Shown here: piece after piece, positions 1 through 13,094 of the stretch
How positions within the stretch are numbered: the first letter of the stretch is position 1
How the letters are laid out: the number at the start of each line of letters is the position of its first letter
Origin: Heliocidaris tuberculata
Lineage: Eukaryota; Echinodermata; Echinoidea; Camarodonta; Echinometridae
Reading direction: 5' to 3'
NCBI GenBank assembly: GCA_025618425.1
Contig: CM046847.1
Location: 14,547,468-14,611,467, forward strand
DNA: 64,000 nucleotides
Notes under the pieces: generated by a model
Seen by the model: the letters and a program-made list of their open reading frames with translations, nothing else
Told to the model about the DNA's origin: nothing
Database searches by the model: none
Program-made: the position numbers and the translations under genes

Positions 1-18
1 ATCTGTCTCTACTAGCTT

Positions 19-261
19 AGGCGTACGAGGCGGGGGGGGGGGGTGCAGCCCCTCCCCTTGATGAATTTGAATGTGGCGAAATTCGGGTAACCACTACTAG
101 ATCTAGACTTCTACCTCATATTCAAGCAAGAAGGTGCCCCAATATGTCATTTCTATACATTTTTACTAAAAAAGTGTCAAAATTTAGAAACTCTAAAGTT
201 GATATTCAGGCTAAATACGCCCCCCCCCACACCCTCCTCACCAAAACGTGCCCGTACGCCT
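19..261. mobile_element. Short non-autonomous inverted-repeat element with poly-G
   Basis: The ends are inverted copies: AGGCGTACGAGGCGGGG at the left and CCCGTACGCCT at the right. A 12-base G run lies just inside the left end and a 9-base C run inside the right. No coding capacity is visible. The layout (short terminal inverted repeats with adjacent poly-G/C) recurs in several elements of this window, so a MITE-like DNA transposon derivative is the best reading. The family is not identified. Confidence 0.55.
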
Positions 262-2993
262 ATGTTCAATAGCTTCTTGTGCTGGCCTGATTTGAGGCGG
301 GGTAAAAATGTATATTTTTACCTGAAGCCTGAATTTAAAGAAATTTAACAAAAATCTAAGGAAATTCTTTAAAAATTGGAATTTTGATTTGTGGACACTT
401 AAACCTGGACTTAAAATTTGTGAACTATTATGAATAACCGGCCGATGTGTTTAAGTTGGGACACCCACTCCACGCCGGCCCGATTGAAGAGAAAGTATTA
501 AAGCAGTTTAACAACTGTTGTGAATCTGAGAAATTATTTTCCTTCTTTGGTACAAATGTATTTTGAGAAAACTCTGTTTTCATGATTGCAGGTCCACATG
601 AAGAATAGGCTGATTTGATTTATGCATTTGCTCTTCTAAAATTATTGCATGAGAGAAGACATTATGTAAAATCACGATAAACATCCGAAAATATTTTATT
701 CATTGGTACGGATGTGTAGAAGAGTTTACCCTCGAAGACACATTCGATTATGTCTTTATATAGAACATCCATATCCAATTGTCGAATGGCGTATTTAGAC
801 AGTTCTATTTAACTCATTCTTTCGTTCTATCTTTATTCTTTTTGAAAGTCACGAGAATTTGGAGTCGAGTCAGGTTTCTTGAGATAAATATGAATATTGC
901 CAAACCGAGGTATGTAATCACTTCTGGAACGCCCGTGTTATATAAGTATGAAATGAATGCATGAAAATAGCTACTAAGACGACTTTTAAGTCAAGTGGCA
1001 CTTTTAGCAAACAACAGTAGAAAAAACCCCACCATTTGAGCTTGGAATTGAATATAGATTTGTAATTTTTTTATTATCCTTTACGACATGAAAATAAGAC
1101 AGCCTACTTTAAAACTGCGGTGTTTATGTGTGTTTATGTATGTTGCGGATACATGAACTCCCGGTATTTTGTTGAAATGGTTATATGCAAGTGGATATTT
1201 ATCTAAAGCCTGAAGATTTATTGCAGCGACATCTTAATCATACAAATAATTTGCTGATGATATAATTTCGTATGTTTTACTCCTTATCCAAATATTTGGT
1301 TGGTGTGTTCATCCCCAAATGTTGGATTTAGATTCATGAACGTTGGCCACTGATTTTAACATCAATTAATTCGCCATAGATGATGATACGCTCGAGTGTA
1401 TTATAGCGATAATAATGTTTGTACATTATGTTCGAATAATTTGTTGAATTTCCTGAAAGAGAAGTTTTTTCAATGATCGCATAGCATTTCAAAAGATGTT
1501 GATGATTTCAGACGAGGAGGTAGTTTATTTCAAAGCTTGAGGGCAGCAGAGAGGAAAGCGTCACTACCAGTTATTCTGTTGATGGATGTATACATTGTAT
1601 ACATTGACTGTTCAAGCGCACCCAACGCAAAGTATAGCTGACGTTTTATAAGAATTCTTAACCATTTTATGCCGATGCCATTCATTTATATTATTCTTTT
1701 TTGTCATGTCTCATCGAAACAACTTTCACTGTTTGTCTAATCTTTAAAAACATGAATCAATATATAGTAATAATGATGATAATAACAATTATCACCATAA
1801 GAATAGTAAAAAAAAAAAAAATCAATAAAAGTGATAACCAAAAAAAAAAAAAAAAAAATTAACGATAGAAATAACAATCAAAAGAATAACTCACAGAACA
1901 ATACTGATAAATTAATTATTGTTTTCTTCATGGCGTGTGGTAAAATACATCTATATTTTTTCCTAAATTGGTTTTTCTGCGTCCTCAGAAAAGAAAAACC
2001 CTGTCACTGCCTGCCATATAATATCAATACGTGGTTAAAATGCAAGTATAGGAACATATTCTCAGATCAATTTCCAATTTCTTGGCCATAATGGTCTGGC
2101 TCCTTAAACCTCCTCTCCCTCGTGACCTAAATGAATATCTCAGTGTAACGTCACAGCCTTCTACATGATACGTCCATCCATCATCTTACCAAGGTGATAC
2201 TTTGAGGAATATGTTTCTACCTCGGCAATATATGAGTGCACTCTGCACTTTTTTTTATTTGCGCGAATACTCGCTTTACGACAACGATTACCAATTTACG
2301 AGAGTGAGGGATTACAATTAGCAGAAAAGTTATGTTACTGTTGAACAAGATGAAGAGTAGATTTTGAAAATGATTATGCCGAGGCCGAGCAGATTTTGTA
2401 GAAATGATTTATGAAATGATTATGCCGAATATCATGTGTGATAGCAGCAGAGGTCACTGATTTTGATATGATTATTCCAATTTCAATAAAATCATCTTCT
2501 TAATATTATGTTGAAGCTCCAATTAATACAACCAACCCATCAACATTAATTTAGTACCAACGATTTCGATTTTAGAAACAGGTCTGCAGTAAGCAGATAA
2601 ATGATTAAACGAAATATGAAATAATATACAGCTCAAGGCAGGATCCAGATGGTGAATACTGTGGAATTAGTGCATTGTGCACTTATGAACAGTGCCTGAT
2701 CGGCATTTTGCAATTACGATGTAGCCAGTGGGCTATAGGTGCAAGGAAGTTTTACAAACGCTCGACGAAAATACAATTGTTGGGAATGATAAGCGCATCA
2801 CATTTGGAATCGGAGATCCTTGTGGGAATAAGGAGTGGCCCCTAACATTAAATGATAGTAATTATGACGACTTTGGTTAAACAGCTGCCAAAGAGAGGGG
2901 GAGGTGTGCAACTTGGCTTAGCTTATTAAGTTTGTCATCTCTCAATTTGAGATCGTCGATATGGTTTGGTATACTCTCATGGATGTATGTACC
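262..2993. other. No gene recognised
   Basis: AT-rich sequence with a few short chance reading frames and no recognisable protein motif. An A-rich simple-sequence patch lies at about 1809-1858. I see no credible exon on either strand. Confidence 0.6.
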
Positions 2994-3023
2994 CTACACG
3001 TCTGTTGATTGATGGTTAGAAGG

Positions 3024-3240
3024 GTTACAGACAATAAGAGACGAGAAAGAGAGAGAGGGGGAGATAGAGAGGGAGAGAGAGGGTGGAGGGGAATGGAGAA
3101 TGTGATAGAGAGTTAGAGACGCATTCACTATACACACAAGAGTAGATCGGGCGAGAGAGAGAGACGTCCAGAGACGCATAGTGACACACCGTGAGAGCGC
3201 ATGCACGAGTAAGTGAAGGAGAGAGAAAAAGAGGGAAAGA
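3024..3240. repeat. Purine-rich (GA) simple repeat
   Basis: Degenerate GAGAGA/GGGAGA tract on the plus strand. It creates an apparent Ser/Leu/Pro-rich minus-strand frame (2994-3341) that has no domain and is judged non-coding. G runs of 19 bases (3288-3306) and 16 bases (3375-3390) follow, then a short AT tract to about 3424. Confidence 0.75.
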
Positions 3241-3424
3241 TATACCTTCTTACCAATGGCGTATCTGGACCTTAGCTTCAAAGAGGAGGGGGGGGGGGGG
3301 GGGGGGATCTGAGTCATTAATGATCCAGAAAAAAAAATCACTTTCCGGGACCTAACTTGCGTCGAAAGGATCGTGGGGGGGGGGGGGGGGTGCTCCTTTA
3401 ATATATATATCTATATCTATATAT

Positions 3425-5825
3425 AATTCGCAAATTATGCTTTTGAATTGATTTTAAATTTTTATCCATTGTACTTTTTGTAGTGTCATTAGCAGCAGTA
3501 CAGTGACTCACAGATGAATATTTGCCTCAATGCGTTTGAGTGAAAGTGTTTGGACAGGTTTATGATTAATGCATAAACTACTGATTCCTATTTTTGAAGA
3601 TATTTCAGTTTTTAAATTCATGATATAAGAAAGGTTCGAATCCGCTCTGTTTGGCTTGACACGTACCCCAAGAGTAGCTTTACTTACCTTTTTACGCTTG
3701 ATTTCAAAGTGGCTACTGTATAACACTATTGTTCTATGAGGTCGTATTTCGACAGAGCGATAAAATGTTTGAAAAATTATCCTTAATTTTATAAGGTTTT
3801 AAAAGCATTTTGGTTACAGTTTGCTTTGAAATAATTGCTTCATAATGATCGAAAGAATCAGTTATCATTATTTGTTTCCATGGTTGAAAATCTGTTGGGG
3901 GCAAATTCCCACCCCCTTGCCCCCTTCAAATACGATAGTGCAACTTACAGTGCAGAGACACAGAACGATAGAGAGGTTCACATGGAAAACGAAATACGAA
4001 AGAAATACAATGGAAAATAGTGGGTAAGATATACACGTCTCGAAACGGAGATAATTAGAAGTATGAATACGGAGATAAAGATGAACAAGAAAGAAAGGGA
4101 AAAGTGGCAAAAACGGTCCACCGACTGCAATAAAATGTATCGGGGGCTGAGGCACTTTTTCCATCTCAATCTCATGAATGAAAGTGGTTTTCGAGATCAC
4201 TGGTGGCTATGTTCGTCCCACTGGTCGTCACCAATCATTGAACTAAATCACATGTCTTTTGGAGAGCCCATCGATCAATCCGATTCCATAATGATACAAG
4301 TTCTTCTTTTTCTCAACGGAATGACATTAATGGGATATAGTGATTAAAGAACCAAAATTCCTTCAAGATAAAATTGAGTTCTGATCATGCGGGTACATTT
4401 TGTTAAAGAAACTGTCCGAAAGCAAATGGAAAATGTTGATTATGTAGTACGTAAGAATTTGTGTATACTCTGAGGTTTTGGAATCATCAAAATGGCAAGA
4501 AATTGACACAATTTGCTGAAAGTGATATATACTGCACACAAAAGTATGCATATGGGACTACACACATATGTGGCATGAAAGTTTGGTCCACATTTTGAGC
4601 TATTCGTCGTCCTGTGTCGAATATGGGGGCTTTTGAACAGTGATCCTTTTACTTCAGGGGGCATTTTTCTATGATATTCCAAGCTGACATTTAAAAAATG
4701 AGAAAGCTAACATATTATTTGTCACCTATACGAGAACTCAACCTACTCGTTAATGAATGAAAATGCCTTAAGGCATATTACTTCTTTAAAGATATCTTTT
4801 CGCTGCTGTAGCCGAGCATCTGCATTCCGTGTCCCTTTTCAGGAGGATTGGGCATGTTGGGTGCATGTTACATCATATGATTTTAATCGCGAATTATATA
4901 AATTTATTGACCACTTTTGGAAAAAAAGATTACTAGAGTATCTATCTTAATTACAAAAAAAAAAAGGAGAGAAGATCCAATCCAATACAATAATAGTTCA
5001 TATTCATAAAGGTGCACCAAGTTAAACCTGGTTTAACATTGTCCACTGATCTATGGAGCGATAAGTGCAAGCTCTTTATTCTGTATAAACTACTCAGAGC
5101 TAATTCTGTATAAACTACTGTAATTCTGTAAAAAAAAAAAAAAAAAAAAATCAACAAAAACCCCGAATGAATCCTGTCATAAGTTATTAATGAGAAATTG
5201 ATTTCTTGTTGACCAGGACTTTTGTTTGTTCTTTTAGCTACGAAATTATTGAAAATTTAACTGGATGAGTAGGTTGACACTTGGAGCTCAATAAATCATG
5301 GACTAAATCTATCCACTTGAATCTGGGCTATTAAAGGTTATTGCACTTTTATTAGTCATGTTTGTACGGGCCAAAGTAAAGGGCCTATAGAATAACGAGG
5401 TACAAAGATACAACAACAAAAACAAATGACATCACCTATATTTTTTTAAATATTGACCAACTCCAGAAAGCAGTTTCTTTCAAATTTACCAAGTAAAAAA
5501 ATTGTTAGTAAACACTAAGAAAACAAATAAGGATATGCAAATGTGGTTTGGATTACGACCATAAGGGAACTTCATGAAAGACTGATATAAAAAATATTTA
5601 CCGGTTTCAAAGAAATAAAGTCTTATTAACAACAGCGACTTCTCTTTTGAGAGAATACCTATCTACTGAGGGACACGTTATTTTTTTAAACAGTCATGAT
5701 AATAGTTGAAAAAACAAGTTAAAAACAAAGAATCATGCTTGAAAGTAGTATTCAAACAAGGATTAATGTCGTGTGTTGCCGTTTTCTAAAGAAAATAGAG
5801 AAGTGGTGCCGAATAGCATGTATGC
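3425..5825. other. No gene recognised
   Basis: AT-rich sequence. The longer open frames (for example 4063-4347 plus, 3868-4200 minus) show no family motif, no convincing splice signals and biased low-complexity composition. A poly-A run sits at about 5130-5149. Confidence 0.55.
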
Positions 5826-6573
5826 AGGCGCGCCGGAAGCAGTTTGGGATGGGGGGGGGGGGGGCAACATTCAAGGGGGCTCACCTTTCAAGGGCTCATG
5901 TCTTCTCACCCCTAAAAAAACACACACGCTTTCCCACCCTCTCACAACAATACAGATCCTACTGCTAAATCAAAATTTTACTCCAAAATTCTCTGACAAG
6001 CATTTTTGGGGTGTATTTTTACTCCAAAATCCTCTGACAAGCAAAAAAAAAAAAAAAAGGTTATCAGCATTTTTGGGGTGTATTTTTACTGGAAAATTCT
6101 CTGACAAGCAAAAAAAAACCCCAAAACACCAGAATTCTGCTAAAATTCTGCTAAATTTTGTCAAATTATGCTAAAGCGGTCAAAATTCTGCCAGAAAGCA
6201 GAATTCTGCCAACTCTGGCAACCTTGCGTCTAATACAAAACCTCCACTACGTTAAAGTTTAAAGTTTGAATGCTTTATCTGTCTTCAGTGATCTCCATGA
6301 ATACGAAAAATGAATGAAAAATGATTACAATTACGTAATAAAGCAATCAACCTTTTAATATACCCACGATTTTTACTCCTTTACTACTGATTTTTTTTTT
6401 TAATGGGGGGGGGGGGGCTTTGGGGGGGGCGAAAATGCATTTTAATATACACACGATTTTTACTCCTTTACAACTGATTTGTTTTTGTTTTTTTAATGGG
6501 GGGGGGGCTTTTTTTTTTTGGGGGGGGGGCGAAAATGCATTTTGCCCCCCCCCCCCCCCACTTCCGGCGCCTA
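5826..6573. mobile_element. Inverted-repeat element with internal tandem repeats and poly-G
   Basis: Left end CAGGCGCGCCGGAAG and right end CTTCCGGCGCCT are inverted copies. A 14-base G run (5851-5864) and a C run (6545-6559) lie inside the ends. The interior has about 70-bp repeats containing CTCTGACAAGC followed by poly-A and GGTTATCAG, then two roughly 120-bp repeats starting CGATTTTTACTCC. The same CTGACAAGC/GGTTATCAG motif occurs inside the elements at 36921-37200 and about 42190-42353, so these are related. It may be two abutting elements rather than one. Confidence 0.5.
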
Positions 6574-8886
6574 TGATGTATGAACACGTGACTTGATGTT
6601 TGTGCCATTGAAGAAGACATAAGAGCACTCAGAGAGAGAGAAACGCCTGAATTAAGTAGAATTGATTCCTGGGAATTATTAGTTTCATATGAAACAATAA
6701 TTTATTGTGACATAACTCGAAACTGGCCAAACTTGATGAAACCTTACAAAACATATTTTATAGCGTTGGGAAAAACACATTTCTTTTTTCTTCAAAATGT
6801 CCACAGAGTCCCAATTTACTTAACATAATTTTGATACACTGCAAGTCAGTGAAAATAGCTGATAGGTGCTGTCTATAAAGATTATTCTTCTTTTTAGCAG
6901 TTAGGACAAGGATTTTCTTTATTATCTGTTTATTACTCTAACATTTCTTGTATTTTGTTTTTATTTGTTACCGTCCTTCTTATTAGTGGCAGAGCACCTC
7001 GGTATTTTTAATGTAACATCTTCTCTTTTTCTTTCTTTTTTTTTTTTTTTTTTTTACTGAAATAAAGATGACTTTGATATTTGTGTGTCACAAAATCATA
7101 GTTTTTAACCTATGATTTTCTCTGATCGGTTTTCCATTATTTACTGAAATTTTGTCATCGCAACCAAAACCTACATTTCTTATGTCAATTAATTTTCGAA
7201 TGTGCATAGCAGAGCTTTGATTACACTCCACGCGATTACAGCCCATGGTCGGATCACGATGAATGACTTCGTTGTGAGGGATATTTTCGGCCTGTTTACA
7301 TGGAACCCCGCACTACCTATTACGTCTCTGGTGGTATACTGAAGGTGTGAAACAATATTGACTTGCCATATGATGATATTTTGCCAACAGTCAGTTCATA
7401 AAAAATACTCTGATTAATTTTTTATGAGCAAAGTTGGTTCCATAAGCGGAGGTGACGCATATACGGCTAACATGCGTGAAAAGAGGACGGAACTGCTCTC
7501 TTTGGGAATTACGTTAAGGATCCCCAGTCACGAAGTTCGCGCTTTTCTAGTGCTCCCAGGTCTGATTTTACTGTGAAATTTTCCCTTCTTATAATCCTTA
7601 GCAAAGCCGACTTCTCCCTTCAATGCATATAGTTGATAAAATATTACAACCATTGGCAATAAGGAAAAAAAAACCCATCTATGAATTATTGTGTGTGCGT
7701 GTGTGAGGGTGGGGTCTTGGTAAAATCTTGAAAACGATCAGTACGTCAGTACCTGATGTGAACACTTTTCCTACCATCCAGTTGTTGTTGTTGTTTTTTA
7801 TTGCTACATTTAAAAAGTTCAAGAGAGTGTTAAGTTATGGTAAAAGTGGAAAAATGATGTATGACCTTTCTCATTCTTTTTATTGGCACGTGGAAGAATA
7901 TCATGATAGTAGCAAGGCAACATGAAAATATTTTCTCTTGAAATAGACCATTATTTTGTGAAGCATACTTGTGTATTCCGTGTAACCATATCAATGCACA
8001 GTACTTTTGACTGTTTGTGTAATTTCAGCAACAGTCAATGTGCTATTGTTTGGGTGATTTCAAAATCCAACAATATACAGTTATTCCCATTTACTGAACA
8101 ATCATCCATTCAAATTAACTTCTTAAAAGCTTCTTTCTCAATGCCATCACATGACCAGTGTCAGAAATGCAAAGTCGAAGAACAATGGGAAGAAGATGAC
8201 AACGGCTATTTGTTGCCAGTAGGCTCATTCGTTTTTCCTAAAAATTAAGACACATGTGGTGACGTGTTCAGCGTGGTGAAGCCAACCATTTACCGCTTTT
8301 CCCACCAACCCTATCTCATCGAAGACATTATCTAATACTGATGAAAATATTGGAGAAACTCATCTGATTTCAATTTTGTTAGCCCCGAAACGACAAAAGG
8401 TTTTTCTTTTTGTTATCTCATTAGTGATTATGAGTATAAAAAAAAAAATCAGTTTTTATTAACAATAAGTATTATATTATATAAGGATGAAGATAGAAGT
8501 TAAGTAAGCAAGTTGTAGCAGAGGTCACCTCTCATTGCCTTTCAATATGTATCTCAAAATTTGAAGAAAAAAATGCCCATAAATCTGTCGAATATCCGAG
8601 GTGTCAATGAACATTAAACAACATCCCAAGTTCAGAACATCACCACCAACCAGCAAACGGTAGTTTGGTATTGACTTTATCTGTTTATGAGAATGTACTT
8701 TAAGTTGCCCCAGCCAAGGCTACTATTTTCATTTTGGGGTGTACTTTTCATCCAGTTATATGAAATAGTTTAAACCATAGAAATTACCCAATAGCTAAAA
8801 GTAGTATAGGTATGGTCGCAAACGATGCAATATCTAACCAGACATGACGCCTTTGTTTTTAGCACCCTTGGAATAGTACGTTTTAG
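6574..8886. other. No gene recognised
   Basis: AT-rich intergenic sequence. The open frame at 7922-8248 (108 codons) has no recognisable motif and no supportive splice context. A poly-T run is at about 7038-7056. Confidence 0.55.
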
Positions 8887-9056
8887 AACGAACGCTATTG
8901 TACGTGTTAAAATGGTGGAAAGTTTTAAGACGATACGCCATTGTATGTTTTAAATGTGGAAAGTTTTTTAAGACGTACGCTTTTATACGTTTGAAAATGG
9001 TGGAAATTTTTAAGACGTACACTTTTGTACGTTTTAAAAAATGGTGGAAAGTTTAC
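8887..9056. repeat. Minisatellite, four units of about 43 bp
   Basis: Four diverged head-to-tail units start near 8887, 8930, 8973 and 9015. Each contains a variant of ACGTACGCTTTTGTACG followed by an A-rich stretch and ATGGTGGAAAGTTT. The short minus-strand frame across it (8834-9022) is a by-product of the repetition. Confidence 0.8.
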
Positions 9057-10990
9057 AAGGTGATCAGGTGAAGGCTTAACAAAATCTGATCCCTTTTTCT
9101 AGGGTGTGAATTGTGTACTTCTGGACAAAGTTTATTCATGGCCAAATTAAAAATTGTCCCCGTTTGCCAATCTACAATCAATCATAACATGGTAAATGAT
9201 ATGGTAGCAGTGTTCTATTGTGGTTCATGTCCTTGACTTCAATCAGGAGGTCCACTGTGCGAATCCCTGCCAAATCTATGTCTATCTACTATCATGTAAT
9301 TGCATGAAGCATTTTTCAATTATATTTTTTATCGCACAAGGAGGTTTTCTAAAACATAAAGGCCATTTTCTGTGTGAGTCAATGCCATCCGTTTCATGCT
9401 ATTTAAGCCTTGACGGATCATTGAAAGACATTTGTGTGTGTGCATGCGTGTGGGTGTGCATGTGTGTGTTAGATTTTGTGATATACTCACATAGTATCAT
9501 AAATCATGACTTTTATGTAATGTGAGCATAATAAGCTATTCCCATACATGTATTACCTTCTTCAAAAATCAACGATTGATTTTGATGTTATTTCTATGTT
9601 GAGAAATGTATATCATGTTATTATAAATGTTCATAAGTCTTTTGAGCAAGGACTAGTTGTATGGCTTCGTTTAACATTTCTATTTACTGAATCAGTCTTA
9701 TTTCGTATTTAGAGGAAATCTCACTGACAGGAAGAGATCAAATTCTTCTCTCCTTGAAGAAATATCATTTTATACAGATATTGTGGTAGAATGGGACTTT
9801 TGATATGAACTGTGACCTTCCCATCGGCTACGGCCAGCAATTTAGACTTTAATCACTCAAATTGACAGGCCAAGAGAGAGGATATGACACAAATATACCT
9901 TGATGAACTACTTGCATCAAGTAAGCTTAGGACGCTGAATATGGAAGACGTGGGGTGTAGATGGGGTACGGTGCGCCCCCTAACATACCCTTAACTGGTC
10001 TCACAAAAGAATCGTAGATCTCTATCATTTGGCCTTTTTAGGAAACTTCTTTTATAGTGCGTGATGACATTTAAGAAAAGGTTGTTTGTGGAATTTTCTT
10101 GTGGTCATGAACATATCCATGACATTTTCTTCTGTTTTGTGCGACAAAACAAAAAGATACACTTAGTATTTCTTATTTTCATTTTCTCGCCTTTTTTCTT
10201 CGAAAATGATTGCACAAAACAACATGTTTTTTGTCATGACTGGAAAGAAATCAGTAGCATATTCGCTTGATATTTTAAGCCTTTGATTATCCCTCCTTTG
10301 GTATCAATGCATGACATATCCACTAACATGGCAAGTTCCTGCTACCCCTCTTTTGCACTATTTGTAAGGCATTTCATATATTACACGGTGTCATAACATC
10401 GGCAAACTTCACGCAGTAGAATGTTCTGGGCTTCCAATTAGCTAATATGACCTTCCTCGAGGGGCTGATTAATCTTAAGACGCCCTAGGACAGTATACCA
10501 ATTTTTTATGATATGCATCAAATATGTTAAAGGCCACGTGGAATCAAAAGTTATTTCTATCTTGTGCATCCCGATGGGGGAAACCAGTGATAAATTTTGG
10601 GAGGGAAGTACAAGTTCTAAATATCTAAATTGTACCACAATAAAAGGTGACAGAATATCACTTATTCATGCTATTTTCTTGTGCGGGTCATTTTTTATTC
10701 ATTTTTTTTTTCATTTCCAGAGCATTTCCTATCGCCTGCTCATAGTTTAATTCAGGTTTCTCTCAGAAAGGGTACATGTAGAAAATACGATACCATAACC
10801 AAAATGTCCATAATTGACACATGTATGCATATTCTCAAACGGTAGAGATAATGATTCATCAGAATCAATTCTTCTTATTATTCTTCTGCACTGTATGTTC
10901 AATATTCAATCACTTTCTTTATTTCGTTGTAGAAAGTGGAGCATTAGACCTCACATTAAGAACCCTCTTCTTCTTCTATTTTTCCTTCAG
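9057..10990. other. Region upstream of the receptor exon; no gene recognised
   Basis: AT-rich sequence with a short TG-rich tract (about 9433-9475). No TATA/initiator arrangement can be assigned. If the splice acceptor at 10989-10990 is used, this region is an intron within the 5' untranslated part of the receptor gene and the promoter lies further upstream. Confidence 0.45.
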
Positions 10991-11044
10991 GTGGTCAGTG
11001 AGATATTCTACCGAGCATACCGTGCCCCTACATTTTATCCAGTT

Positions 11045-11059
11045 ATGACTGCACAATGA
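11045..11059 (+). promoter_or_regulatory. Four-codon upstream ORF overlapping the receptor start
   Basis: An ATG at 11045 opens a frame Met-Thr-Ala-Gln-stop. Its TGA (11057-11059) shares bases with the receptor ATG (11056-11058), giving an ATGA stop/start overlap. A strong acceptor (pyrimidine tract then TTCCTTCAG, 10982-10990) suggests that this 5' exon begins at 10991, making this the only upstream ATG in the visible leader. A role in translation control is an inference; short upstream ORFs are known in the beta-2 adrenergic receptor leader. Confidence 0.5.
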
Positions 11060-12031
11060 CTGTAAACTCCGCGAACGCTGATCAACATATAGCGCCCTCA
11101 TGGGATTCGTCGACAGACTTCTTCCTGGACTATGCTACCAATGCGACCAATGGCACACTCGTTTACAACATCCCGCGACTCATTATCTCTAGCGCACTAC
11201 TGCTAATCATCATCATGGCGGTCATATTTGGCAATATCCTGGTGCTTCTTGCAGTGCTCATGGAGAGGAAACTTCGTACCGTGACAAACTATTTTATTTT
11301 CAATTTAGCAGTAGCTGATCTCCTCTTGGGAACCCTTGTTCTTCCATTTTCTGGTACCCTTGAGGTCATCAGCTACTGGCCATTCGGTCAGAAATTTTGC
11401 GATGTGTGGGCGGCAGTAGATGTTCTTTGCTGTACCGCGTCGATTATAAGTCTTTGCGTTATCAGCATCGACAGATACATCGGTGTTACAAGGCCGCTAA
11501 AACATAAACTCATAGTCACGCCGAAGAGGGCGTTATTAGTAATTGTCCTGGTGTGGATACTCTCCTTTGCTATTGCAGTTGGGCCATTGTTTGGGTGGAG
11601 ACCAGACAAGGATGACCCTTTGCAGTGCCCACTTTCAGACTCAATAGATTATGTCTTCTTCTCGGTCTCCGGGTCTTTCTACATTCCATTAATCGTAATC
11701 ATAGTCCTTTATATTCGCATATACCAAACTGTTTCTGGAGAATACAAGAGTAGACATGGAGGAAAGTCTCACGGTTCGCCATCGACAAGTTCTGAGAAAG
11801 GTAGCCCTAATGGGGTTGTACTGCGGATGCATAGAGGAAGTGTCCAGACGCCTCCTGGACATCAACTGGTGAGACGTCAGAATTCGGCAAACAATCTCCT
11901 GAGGCATTCCAGAACTGCGTCTCAAAGATCCGTTACCTTTAATCGCGAAAAGAAGGTAGCCAAAACGCTCGGGATCGTTGTAAGCGTCTTCTTCTTATGC
12001 TGGTTTCCATTTTTCTTCCTGCTTCCTTTAA
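11056..12031 (+). CDS. adra1: Alpha-1-adrenergic-receptor-like GPCR, exon 1 (TM1-TM6)
   Basis: First coding exon (residues 1-325 plus one base) of a rhodopsin-class aminergic GPCR, expected to be a Gq-coupled catecholamine receptor in the plasma membrane. Two N-glycosylation sequons lie at N29 and N32. Family landmarks: TM1 G59-N60, TM2 LAVAD (D88), disulfide Cys115 and Cys191, amine-binding D122 in VDVLCCTASI, D139-R140-Y141, TM5 serines S203 and S207 before P211 (positions 5.42 and 5.46), and TM6 CWFPFF (W316, P318). The stretch from residue 296 (NREKK.AKTLGIVV) closely resembles alpha-1 receptors. The third intracellular loop is Ser/Arg-rich. The ATG follows an in-frame TGA at 10999. The exon ends in A|GTAAGT, phase 1. 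Subtype is unresolved; other aminergic receptors are less likely. Confidence 0.93.
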
Positions 12032-12107
12032 GTAAGTAGAACGAGATATGTTTCTTTTCTTTCTTTTTTTCTTACTTTAATAGCACGGACCGATCCAAGA
12101 TTATTTT

Positions 12108-12686
12108 TGACCAGGCACCACAAAACCACCAAAAAGTTGCCAGATTTGAATTTACCTAAACAGCTCTACAAAGAGTAGAATGGCCAGTCCCACATTCAAT
12201 GTTAATTTGAGAAATAAGGGTTTAAAGATCACAGTCATTTGACGTACTCTGACTTGCGAGGTATTGTGCAAAGATGACCAAAGTAGGATTATAACTCAAT
12301 AGAAATTTCTGTGAAGGGATTATCAGATTGTCTTTAAAAAACTGGGCATACTAATTAAGCACATCCTGCTCATCATAGTGGACAAAGTCATTCTGTTTTA
12401 AGGTTACGGGAGATTAAACTGAAACAAGTATTCAGGGTCGTAAAAAATAAGACTAATACCCCAAAAAATCCAGAGAAGACAAACATAAGTCTACTAAAAA
12501 CTGTCAAAAATACCACTTTTAGATTGTTTGGTGCCTCCAATTTTTTTAATTACTAATAAAAAAAGTATACTCCTTCGGGAAATACTCAAAACTAAAATTT
12601 GACCACGGAAACCAAAAACACATTTATAGAGCTCTAACTGAAAATCACACGGTGCGACTTTTTGGTGGTTTCGTGGTGCCTGGTCA
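12108..12686. mobile_element. Inverted-repeat element inside the receptor intron
   Basis: About 30 bases at the left end, starting TGACCAGGCACCAC, are mirrored at the right end, finishing GTGGTGCCTGGTCA, with few mismatches. The 579-bp unit has no coding capacity, which fits a MITE-like or deleted DNA transposon. No clear target-site duplication was found. Confidence 0.65.
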
Positions 12687-13094
12687 CATTTAGAAGGAAG
12701 GGGTACAATTCCGAAGTAAAAAATGATAAACAGGACAAAAATATGTTATCATTTGCTTATTTCCAAAATAACAATTAAATCCATAAACCCCTCTGAAAAG
12801 CAAAAACAAATATGAATAGGTTATCTGATTTTTTTTAAGTGCCTTTAAGTTGCACAAGAACAAGATAAGGTGGACATATTTCCCTTATGTAAGCTATGCC
12901 ACTGGGTTTTCAAGAGGGGCCTGGGCAGATTGCGTCCTCCTCCTAAATCCGCCTATGGGCCCTAGCATCACTACTTTTGTCTCCAAGGGGGATCCAAATT
13001 GGAGAAAATCGGCATCCCGCATATGAAACAACTTTTGTGTGGCTATACGTCACCCTACCAGAGAGATCGGGGACTTTTCAAAAAGTTCCCACCC

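Noticed and set aside
2994..3341. 115-codon minus-strand frame
   Set aside because: Low-complexity translation of a GA-rich tract and a poly-G run.
11388..11925. Antisense open frames opposite receptor exon 1
   Set aside because: Shadows of the coding strand with no motif.
12032..12039. Read-through end of the exon 1 frame (Ser-Lys-stop)
   Set aside because: It lies within a consensus GTAAGT donor and would delete TM7.
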